Positions 1-4,695 of a stretch of 7,140 nucleotides of DNA are shown here, one piece after another (the stretch's first letter is position 1; each line of letters opens with the position of its first letter). Under the pieces are notes generated by a model that saw nothing but the letters and a program-made list of their open reading frames with translations, made no database searches and had not been told where the DNA came from. The stretch covers positions 1 through 7,140 of the forward strand of contig JALSRY010000189.1 of the NCBI GenBank assembly GCA_026984555.1, given 5' to 3'. A program made the translations under genes and the position numbers. The DNA comes from Phycisphaerae bacterium. GTDB taxonomy: Bacteria; Planctomycetota; Phycisphaerae; UBA1845; Fen-1342.

Positions 1-316
1 CGGCGGTTTGACGGCCATCGCCAAACTCCACCCGCGAACGCTCCCTGTTATCGGACGGGATGCAGGGCCCGCCCGGCGACACTCGCCAAACCCCAGCTTA
101 GCTTTCGTCACTCCGCGACACAAGCAAATCTCACGCTCGTCCACGCCTTCCGCAGACCGGGGCCGAGCCCCTCGGCCGATCGCGCTCGACGCGACGCGAC
201 GACGCCGAGGCGGCAGCTCCAAACCCGCCCGAATGCCGCGGAAGCGCGCCACCCGAAAACCGCGAACCCCATCGTGGTCCGCGGCCTGCACGTCGGCGAT
301 GTCGTCGTCGATGCGG
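1..316. other. Left-edge region without a convincing gene
   Basis: I find no gene here that I can support. Several frames are open on both strands, but this is expected at such high GC, and their translations are rich in Arg, Pro, Ser and Ala with no recognisable motif, signal peptide or upstream ribosome binding site. The region holds one strong hairpin (161-177) and ends in a likely promoter for the dehydrogenase. A highly diverged gene tail entering from the left cannot be excluded. Confidence 0.5.
161..177. repeat. Perfect 7-bp GC hairpin
   Basis: GGCCGAG (161-167) and CTCGGCC (171-177) are exact reverse complements separated by CCC. No T-run follows on either strand, so it is not a classical intrinsic terminator. 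It could mark the end of a gene outside the window. Confidence 0.4.
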
Positions 317-322
317 TACAAT
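317..322 (+). promoter_or_regulatory. Possible -10 box of the dehydrogenase promoter
   Basis: TACAAT matches the sigma-70 -10 consensus at five of six positions, unusual in such GC-rich sequence. It would start transcription near 329, leaving a leader of about 45 bases before the ATG at 374. The corresponding -35 is poor (TCGGCG at 293-298, 18-base spacer), so the call rests on the -10 and its position. Confidence 0.35.
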
Positions 323-361
323 GCATGAACGATGATCTCCGCTGCTCGGGGGGAGAAACAG

Positions 362-367
362 GGAGGA
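362..367 (+). promoter_or_regulatory. Ribosome binding site fixing the dehydrogenase start
   Basis: GGAGGA lies six bases before the ATG at 374, a near-ideal Shine-Dalgarno arrangement. The in-frame ATG at 332 has no such site and would add a 14-residue extension unlike this protein family, so 374 is preferred. Confidence 0.75.
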
Positions 368-373
368 ATCACG

Positions 374-1378
374 ATGCGGGCGATGGTGCTCCACGAAACC
401 GGTCCGATCCACACCGACCCGCTCATCCTTCAGGAACAACCCGAGCCGGAGCCCGGACCGCGCGAGGTTCGGCTCGAAGTGACCTGCTGCGCCATCTGCC
501 GCACCGATCTGCACGTGATCGAGGGGGAGTTGCCCCGTCAGCGGCTGCCGATCGTTCCCGGCCACCAGGTGGTCGGCGTGGTCGACCGGATCGGGGCGGA
601 ATGCACGCGACTGCAAGCGGGCCAGCGTGTCGGGGTCGCATGGCTGCGACACACGTGCGGCACGTGCTTGTTTTGCCGCACCGGCCGCGAGAACCTCTGC
701 GAAGCGTCCCAGTTCACGGGCTACCACGCAGACGGGGGTTACGCGGAATACGCCGTCGTGCCCGAGGATTTCGCGTATGAGATTCCGCCGGCGTTTGCGG
801 ACGTGGACGCGGCGCCTCTGCTCTGCGCGGGGATCATCGGATACCGCGCGTTGAAGCGATGCAACCTGCCGGCGGGGGGGCGCCTGGCGTTGTACGGGTT
901 CGGGTCGTCGGCGCACGTCGTGATGCAGATCGCCCGGCACCGTGGTTGCGAGGTATACGTCGTCTCGCGCACGCCTTCGCACCAGCAGCTCGCTCGCGAG
1001 ATGGGGGCGACCTGGGTGGGTGCCGACCCGGCCCGGATGCCCGCGCCGGCCGACAGCGCGATCAGTTTCGCCCCGGTCGGCCACATCGTTCCCGCAACAC
1101 TCGAACACCTCCGCAAAGGCGGCACGTTGGCGCTGGCGGGCATCTACATGACCGACATCCCGCCGCTGAACTACGAAAAACACCTCTTCTACGAGCGTGA
1201 TCTTCACTCGGTCACTTCGAACACACGTGCGGACGGTCGCGAGCTGCTCGCAGAAGCCGCCGAGATTCCCATCCGGCCCCATGTGACCACCTATCCCCTG
1301 GCCGACGCCAACCGCGCTCTGCAAGACCTGAAGGCCGATCGCATCGACGGCACGGGCGTGCTGGTCATGCGGGGTTGA
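374..1378 (+). CDS. Zinc-dependent alcohol dehydrogenase, AdhA-like
   Basis: This 334-residue medium-chain dehydrogenase should interconvert an alcohol and an aldehyde or ketone with NAD(P)(H) in the cytoplasm. The catalytic zinc ligands are visible as Cys42 (ICRTDLH), His64 (PGHQVVG) and Cys151 (PLLCAGIIGY). The structural zinc site is the four-cysteine set C95, C98, C101 and C109. The nucleotide-binding turn is GFGSSAH at 175-181, and the following strand ends in Ser198-Arg199 rather than an acidic residue, which hints at NADP preference (inference). RTDLHVIEGELP, AWLRHTCGTC and SVTSNTRADGRELL resemble the bacterial branch that includes mycobacterial AdhA, and the length fits. The residue after His64 is Gln, where many relatives have Glu. 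The gene appears monocistronic, with a promoter candidate at 317 and a weak terminator candidate at 1438. The substrate cannot be predicted. Confidence 0.93.
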   Translation: MRAMVLHETGPIHTDPLILQEQPEPEPGPREVRLEVTCCAICRTDLHVIEGELPRQRLPIVPGHQVVGVVDRIGAECTRLQAGQRVGVAWLRHTCGTCLFCRTGRENLCEASQFTGYHADGGYAEYAVVPEDFAYEIPPAFADVDAAPLLCAGIIGYRALKRCNLPAGGRLALYGFGSSAHVVMQIARHRGCEVYVVSRTPSHQQLAREMGATWVGADPARMPAPADSAISFAPVGHIVPATLEHLRKGGTLALAGIYMTDIPPLNYEKHLFYERDLHSVTSNTRADGRELLAEAAEIPIRPHVTTYPLADANRALQDLKADRIDGTGVLVMRG

Positions 1379-1437
1379 GCCGGCACACGACCACGCCCTC
1401 ATGGAGCGGTTATCAGATTCGCCACCGCCGCAGAGGT

Positions 1438-1465
1438 CCGGTATCGGCTGGATAGCCCGGTTTTT
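1438..1465 (+). terminator. Weak intrinsic terminator candidate after the dehydrogenase
   Basis: GGCT (1446-1449) and AGCC (1454-1457) form a short stem with loop GGAT. It can be extended across a bulge by CCG (1438-1440) with CGG (1458-1460). Five T residues follow immediately at 1461-1465. The stem is short and bulged, so termination efficiency is uncertain; the T-run and the position 60 bases after the stop codon are the main support. Confidence 0.35.
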
Positions 1466-1492
1466 GTCGCGGGGCGTAAACGCACGCATTAT
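1464..1492 (+). promoter_or_regulatory. Weak sigma-70-like promoter candidate for the PilZ operon
   Basis: TTGTCG (1464-1469) and CATTAT (1487-1492) each match the -35 and -10 consensus at four of six positions, with a 17-base spacer. It would give a leader of over 400 bases before 1914. A match of this quality can arise by chance. Confidence 0.22.
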
Positions 1493-1603
1493 GACACCCC
1501 CGCCTCGGTTTCCGCGCCCGCACCCACCCGCAGAACCGCGGCCCGACCGATAGTCGCTCTCCCGAGTCGAGCACTCCTTCGCCACGCCGCATGTTTCGGG
1601 ACC

Positions 1604-1617
1604 GAACCCGCGGGTTC
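1604..1617. promoter_or_regulatory. 14-base perfect palindrome, possible operator
   Basis: GAACCCGCGGGTTC reads the same on both strands with no central spacer. It lies about 110 bases downstream of the weak promoter candidate and about 300 bases before the first PilZ gene. A continuous palindrome with no loop suits a dimeric DNA-binding protein better than an RNA hairpin. The protein that would bind is unknown. Confidence 0.35.
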
Positions 1618-1700
1618 TGATAGCCCCGGCGGCGGGCCGTTCCGTCCTGTTCCCGACTCACACCGGCCTTCACGCAACCGCGAATGAAGGCGGGGGCACC

Positions 1701-1734
1701 CCCAACCGAGAATCTTCCTGTCGCATGGGTTGGG
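1701..1734. repeat. Inverted repeat with 20-base loop
   Basis: CCCAACC (1701-1707) is the exact reverse complement of GGTTGGG (1728-1734). TTT follows at 1735-1737. It could be an RNA stem in a leader or a chance repeat. Confidence 0.3.
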
Positions 1735-1872
1735 TTTCGAGCGTGGCCACGCGGCCGCGCCCCGGGGGCCGACGGCTCCCACACAGGACCGACGGACGGC
1801 CCTTGCCAAACCATGCAAGCCGAGCCCCCGCAATCGCCGCGCCACGAACCGCGACGAACGCTGATCGAGAAA

Positions 1873-1891
1873 GGTCGGCTCCACGCCGACC
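1873..1891 (+). promoter_or_regulatory. Hairpin just before the first PilZ ribosome binding site
   Basis: GGTCGGC (1873-1879) and GCCGACC (1885-1891) form a perfect 7-bp stem with loop TCCAC. The ribosome binding site GAGGGA begins 11 bases later at 1902. The hairpin leaves that site free but close enough to affect translation initiation or mRNA stability. Confidence 0.4.
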
Positions 1892-1913
1892 GGGGCCACA
1901 CGAGGGACGCACC

Positions 1914-2675
1914 ATGGCCTGCCGCACGCTTCTGGGCAAGCGAGCACAACGCGACCTGCTGGCGGCGGCCTGCGCACAACACGCACTCGCCACGGTCGAA
2001 CCCTGGACGGGCCGCGGCGTGACCGTCACGGGGCGCCTGGGAACCATCGAGGCGGACCGACTCACGCTCTGCTGGGAGGACGCGAAAGGCGCGGCGACAC
2101 TGGCCGGTGAAGCGGTCGAGGTTCATTTCGCCCACGACGGCCGGTTCTACCTCGTGTGTGGCGTGCTGGAGCGCGGCTCGACCGAACGCGACGCCGGCGA
2201 CACCGGCACGCTGATTCGGCTGAGCGGAACGGCTCGATTCGACTTGAACGATCGGCGCCGCGACGCACGTTTCAACCTCCTGGGCCGCACGCCGGCGATT
2301 CGCGTCATTTTCGTGAAAGCCGGTGCGCCCAGGGCGCGGTTTTGCGGCCGGTTGGCGGATATCTCGGAAGGCGGCGTAAGCGTGATTGTCGCCGTCGATG
2401 AGCTGCCCGACATCATGCCGAGCGATTCCTACCAACTGCGGATCGCCTCGGACGAGGAACCAGGCGAAGCGACCGTGCAGGTCCGAGTCGCGTACCTGCG
2501 CCCGGGGAACGAAGACGGGACGGCGCACCTGGGCTGGTTCTTCCACGCGAACGCCGACCGCTCGCAACGATCACGCGTGTTGCGGCGATTGCTCGCGCTG
2601 GCCCGCGAAACGGTACCCGCTCGGACGCATGAATCCGGCGGTAGAAGGAGTACTACGCATGCAACTGGCCATTGA
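1914..2675 (+). CDS. PilZ-domain cyclic-di-GMP receptor, first of three
   Basis: This 253-residue protein has no signal peptide or membrane segment. The C-terminal PilZ domain shows the two ligand-binding motifs: R115-x3-R119 (RRDAR) and D149-x-S151-x-x-G154 (DISEGG). In known PilZ proteins these contact cyclic-di-GMP. Residues about 33-100 look like beta strands (VTVTGRLGTIEADRLTLCW, VEVHFAHDGRFYLVCGVLE) and resemble the N-terminal half of YcgR-type flagellar brake proteins; this is a weaker family guess. The start at 1914 is chosen because GAGGGA lies six bases upstream. The last 17 bases overlap the next gene, so translation is likely coupled. The tail after about residue 232 is polar and probably disordered. 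Binding is well supported by motifs; the downstream target is unknown. Confidence 0.82.
   Translation: MACRTLLGKRAQRDLLAAACAQHALATVEPWTGRGVTVTGRLGTIEADRLTLCWEDAKGAATLAGEAVEVHFAHDGRFYLVCGVLERGSTERDAGDTGTLIRLSGTARFDLNDRRRDARFNLLGRTPAIRVIFVKAGAPRARFCGRLADISEGGVSVIVAVDELPDIMPSDSYQLRIASDEEPGEATVQVRVAYLRPGNEDGTAHLGWFFHANADRSQRSRVLRRLLALARETVPARTHESGGRRSTTHATGH
2643..2650 (+). promoter_or_regulatory. Ribosome binding site inside the end of the first PilZ gene
   Basis: AGAAGGAG ends eight bases before the ATG at 2659 and lies inside the coding sequence of the preceding gene. It fixes the start of the second PilZ gene even though its frame is open back to 2386 and beyond. Confidence 0.7.
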
Positions 2676-3381
2676 CCTTACGCCGCGCCAGGCCGCCCGG
2701 GTCATCGAGCAGGCGGTGCGCGCCCGGGCGGATGTGGATGTGGAGGCCCGGAACCGGGCCGACGACGAGGCCCTGCACGGTCGTTTGGAAGGTCGCGACG
2801 GAGAGCTGCTGCGGATCGCGATGCCGGCGCTGGAACCCGCGAGCAGTGCGATGTTGATCGGCGTGTTCTGCGAAATCCGGATGATCCTGCTGGGCGAGTT
2901 GTACACGTTTACGACGTTCGTGCTCGACGTGCCGGAAAATGCGTCGCCCCCCGTCATTCTCGTCGCCAACCCGGAGGTGGTTCAGGTGACCAACCGCCGG
3001 CGGGTGGAACGGACGAATGCGACGATTGCTTCGCAGGTTCGCATCTGGACGACCCGATCGCAGGCTCCGACCGTGGGCTTACTGGCGAACGTCAGCGCCG
3101 ACGGGCTGGGGTGCAACCTGCCCGGAACGGCGCTCGATTCCGAACTGGCCCTCGGGGATTCGCTCCGCGTGAGTTTCGAACTGGCGGGTTTCGACGAAAT
3201 CTTCGAGCTTCCCGCCGAGCTTTGCAACAAGAACCTGCTCGCCGAGCGGCAGCAGTTGTTTCTGGGGATGAAGTTTACCGTAACGCCGGACGATCCCGTT
3301 GCCTGCCACACGCTCGAGCGGGTGCGGGCCGCCCTCGTCGAATTGACTACGAACTTCTTCGATACGGATGGTGAGCTATGA
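2659..3381 (+). CDS. PilZ-domain cyclic-di-GMP receptor, second of three
   Basis: The product is a soluble 240-residue protein. The PilZ domain starts near residue 108 and contains R114-x3-R118 (RRVER) and N144-x-S146-x-x-G149 (NVSADG), both complete. The N-terminal half begins with a predicted helix (about 8-30, TPRQAARVIEQAVRAR), followed by hydrophobic strands (about 38-92, including LYTFTTFVLDVP) that resemble a YcgR-like N-terminal beta domain. A C-terminal helix follows (about 212-232). The start at 2659 has a strong ribosome binding site and overlaps the upstream gene by 17 bases; the end overlaps the downstream gene by ATGA. This packing indicates one operon. The motif set supports cyclic-di-GMP binding. 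The output, such as motility, export or surface change, cannot be read from the sequence. Confidence 0.83.
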   Translation: MQLAIDLTPRQAARVIEQAVRARADVDVEARNRADDEALHGRLEGRDGELLRIAMPALEPASSAMLIGVFCEIRMILLGELYTFTTFVLDVPENASPPVILVANPEVVQVTNRRRVERTNATIASQVRIWTTRSQAPTVGLLANVSADGLGCNLPGTALDSELALGDSLRVSFELAGFDEIFELPAELCNKNLLAERQQLFLGMKFTVTPDDPVACHTLERVRAALVELTTNFFDTDGEL

Positions 3382-4184
3382 AACCGCGCCGGATACTGAC
3401 TGCCGAAGAGTCATGCGAAATCCTGGATGAAGCCGTGCGGCACAATGCGCTGGCCGTCATGAACCTGTACGATCCCGACCAGGACCAGTGGCAGACCTTC
3501 AAGAGCCGCTTCCTGGAGCGCGATCCCAATCGGCGGTTCGTCGTGCTCGACTATCAGGAAACCCACGGCACGCATCCGGTACCGCTCGCGGTCGGGCAGT
3601 ACGTCGGCATCAGTTTTCGCTACAAGAGCCGCAAGATCATGTTCGCCACCGTGGTCGAGGCGCGGGGACGGTACGTTCTGGGTGCCGACGAGAGCGTCGC
3701 GGCGATCCGCTACCGCTGGCCCGAGAGCATGACCGAGCTCCAGCGGCGCGCCTACTACCGCACCCCCGTCCCGCCCGACGTGCGCGTGCTCGCCAACGTC
3801 TGGGCCGGCGGGACCGCCGCCCGCGATACGGTACAGGCCAGCGGCCTGGGCGTGCTCACGGGGTATGCAATGGACCTTTCCTGCGGGGGGACGTTGATCC
3901 GGCTGAGCCAACTCCAGGCTCCCGACTGGCCCGACAACCAGACGCTGGGTGTCGAGCTGCACCTGCCCGATGGCCAGCCCCCGTTGATGCTCGACGCGTA
4001 CTATCGCGGCACGCGACACGACCACGAAGGTGGGTTGTGCGTGGCGGTGCAGTTCGTCGGGTTGGAGCTTTCGCCGGAAGGACGGAGCCTGCTACAACGC
4101 CTGGCTCGGTGCGTGCAGCGTTTTCACCGCATGTGGCTCTCCAAGGAGCTGCGTAGTCGCCGGGCGCGATTCGGCACGGGCTGA
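3378..4184 (+). CDS. PilZ-domain protein, flagellar-brake-like, third of three
   Basis: This is a 268-residue soluble protein. Residues about 52-112 form a likely YcgR-like N-terminal beta domain (FVVLDYQ, VGQYVGISFRYKSRKIMFAT). The PilZ domain begins at the segment QRRAYYRTPV, with R124-x3-R128, and has D166-x-S168-x-x-G171 (DLSCGG). The gap between the two motifs is about 38 residues, compared with 26-30 in the two preceding proteins; the extra stretch (about 142-160) is Gly/Ala-rich and probably a loop. The C-terminus (about 238-265) is a strongly basic helix. The start overlaps the preceding stop as ATGA and has only a weak ribosome binding site (GGTGAG close to the ATG), so translation probably depends on the upstream gene. 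It ends the operon, followed by GC hairpins from 4230. Confidence 0.85.
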   Translation: MKPRRILTAEESCEILDEAVRHNALAVMNLYDPDQDQWQTFKSRFLERDPNRRFVVLDYQETHGTHPVPLAVGQYVGISFRYKSRKIMFATVVEARGRYVLGADESVAAIRYRWPESMTELQRRAYYRTPVPPDVRVLANVWAGGTAARDTVQASGLGVLTGYAMDLSCGGTLIRLSQLQAPDWPDNQTLGVELHLPDGQPPLMLDAYYRGTRHDHEGGLCVAVQFVGLELSPEGRSLLQRLARCVQRFHRMWLSKELRSRRARFGTG

Positions 4185-4229
4185 TCGACGCAAGCCTCGC
4201 CGCAGTAAGTAGTTAGTATCCGTGCGCGC

Positions 4230-4251
4230 GGCCGGCCGGAGACGGTCGGCC
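4230..4251 (+). terminator. Strong hairpin with GAGA tetraloop after the PilZ operon
   Basis: GGCCGGCCG (4230-4238) pairs with CGGTCGGCC (4243-4251) in a 9-bp stem with one G-T wobble, capped by GAGA, a stable GNRA-type loop. It starts 46 bases after the PilZ operon stop. There is no T-run, so it may act as a 3-prime-end stabiliser or with Rho rather than as a textbook intrinsic terminator. Confidence 0.5.
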
Positions 4252-4279
4252 CGCCCACGGCCTCGCCGGGGGGGGCGGG
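4250..4279 (+). terminator. Second GC hairpin, partly exclusive with the first
   Basis: CCCGCCC (4250-4256) pairs with GGGCGGG (4273-4279); inside, CGGC (4258-4261) can pair with GCCG (4265-4268). It shares bases 4250-4251 with the preceding hairpin, so the two cannot both form fully. The segment includes a run of eight G (4268-4275). No T-run follows. Confidence 0.38.
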
Positions 4280-4331
4280 ACAGACGCGCAACGCGGATTC
4301 TCTCGGAAGCTCCCTCGCGCTTTGGGCAAAT

Positions 4332-4370
4332 CCGCTATCATCTCCACCGGGTCGGCCGCTATAATGATAG
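4332..4370 (+). promoter_or_regulatory. Promoter with exact TATAAT and flanking repeats
   Basis: TATAAT at 4360-4365 is a perfect sigma-70 -10 box, conspicuous in this GC-rich window; transcription would begin near 4372. The -35 is poor at any normal spacing, which suggests dependence on an activator or another sigma contact. CCGCTAT occurs at 4332-4338 and again at 4356-4362 (24-base period), the second copy running into the -10. CTATCAT (4335-4341) is the exact reverse complement of ATGATAG (4364-4370). These repeats are placed as an operator could be. The likely target is the secreted protein gene at 4696. Confidence 0.5.
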
Positions 4371-4371
4371 A

Positions 4372-4695
4372 TAACGGTCAGCGCCGCCGGGTCGGCGCTT
4401 GCGCAGAAAAGCGCGGCGATTGCGTGTCGCCGCGGCCGGCGGGAAGAAGCATCACGCCGCCAGCGACCACGGGCAGTGGAGCATTGGGAGCTGCGGTGTG
4501 CCCGCACGATTCGGAGCCGCCGTCGCGGCGGGGTTCGGTTTCGCAAGGGTTCACGCCGCGCCGTTGCCGGTGCAGTTCGGGTAACGCAGCGTAACACACG
4601 TACAGCCGCGGGCGTGCAGGTTATGCGCACCCGTGGCGCGGCGATCGAAACACGTACAGGGTTCCCTTTTTTTGGCAAACGGAGGAAAGAAACCA
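4372..4695 (+). promoter_or_regulatory. Structured 5-prime leader (or small RNA) before the secreted pair
   Basis: If transcription starts at the TATAAT box, the leader is about 325 bases. Successive stems are visible: 4380-4386 with 4393-4399 (7 bp, loop CCGGGT); 4412-4419 with 4427-4434 (8 bp, loop TTGCGTG); 4438-4442 with 4457-4461 (5 bp); and 4517-4522 with 4526-4531 (6 bp, loop TCG). The first two are perfect and joined by an A-rich linker containing AGAAAAG. ACACGTACAG repeats at 4596-4605 and 4650-4659. I do not recognise a known riboswitch, and the conserved core of the cyclic-di-GMP GEMM class is not seen. GC-rich sequence forms stems easily, so function is an inference. Confidence 0.35.
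4596..4659 (+). repeat. 10-base direct repeat in the leader
   Basis: ACACGTACAG occurs at 4596-4605 and at 4650-4659, a spacing of 54 bases, shortly before the ribosome binding site of the secreted protein gene. It may be a binding site pair or chance; no other copies were noticed in the window. Confidence 0.35.

Larger units (their letters stand above)
1379..1913. other. 535-base intergenic region, dehydrogenase to PilZ operon
   Basis: No convincing gene is present. The frame of the next gene is open upstream to 1725, but that stretch is Arg/Pro-rich low-complexity protein and the real start at 1914 has its own ribosome binding site. The region contains a weak terminator candidate (1438-1465), a weak promoter candidate (1464-1492), a perfect palindrome (1604-1617), a long-loop inverted repeat (1701-1734) and a hairpin before the ribosome binding site (1873-1891). 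Confidence 0.55.
4185..4695. other. 511-base intergenic region with terminator-like hairpins, promoter and structured leader
   Basis: No credible gene is seen. The 90-codon frame at 4322-4594 is low-complexity Arg/Gly/Ser/Ala sequence, has no ribosome binding site and contains the TATAAT box inside it. The region divides into a hairpin zone (4230-4279), a promoter zone (4332-4370), a chain of predicted RNA hairpins (4380-4531), and a final part with a 10-base direct repeat and a T7 tract just before the ribosome binding site of the next gene. Confidence 0.6.

Noticed and set aside
332..373. Upstream start for the dehydrogenase
   Set aside because: It has no ribosome binding site and would add residues before the conserved MRAMVL start; 374 has an excellent site.
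131..1585. 484-codon open frame on the minus strand opposite the dehydrogenase
   Set aside because: It mirrors a well-supported + strand gene, has an Arg/Gly/Val-rich composition typical of antisense frames in GC-rich DNA, and shows no recognisable domain.
1725..1913. 63-residue N-terminal extension of the first PilZ protein
   Set aside because: The stretch is Arg/Pro-rich with no fold-like pattern, lacks a ribosome binding site and contains the hairpin at 1873-1891; the ATG at 1914 has GAGGGA at proper spacing.
1413..2567. 384-codon minus-strand frame over the PilZ1 upstream gap
   Set aside because: It covers the antisense of PilZ1 and non-coding DNA alike, with no family motif and no convincing start site.
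4322..4594. Possible small gene of 90 codons
   Set aside because: Low-complexity product, no ribosome binding site, and the TATAAT promoter box lies inside it.
4372..4695. Cyclic-di-GMP riboswitch, suspected because of the PilZ genes
   Set aside because: The conserved GEMM core segments are not seen here or in the 1379-1913 gap.
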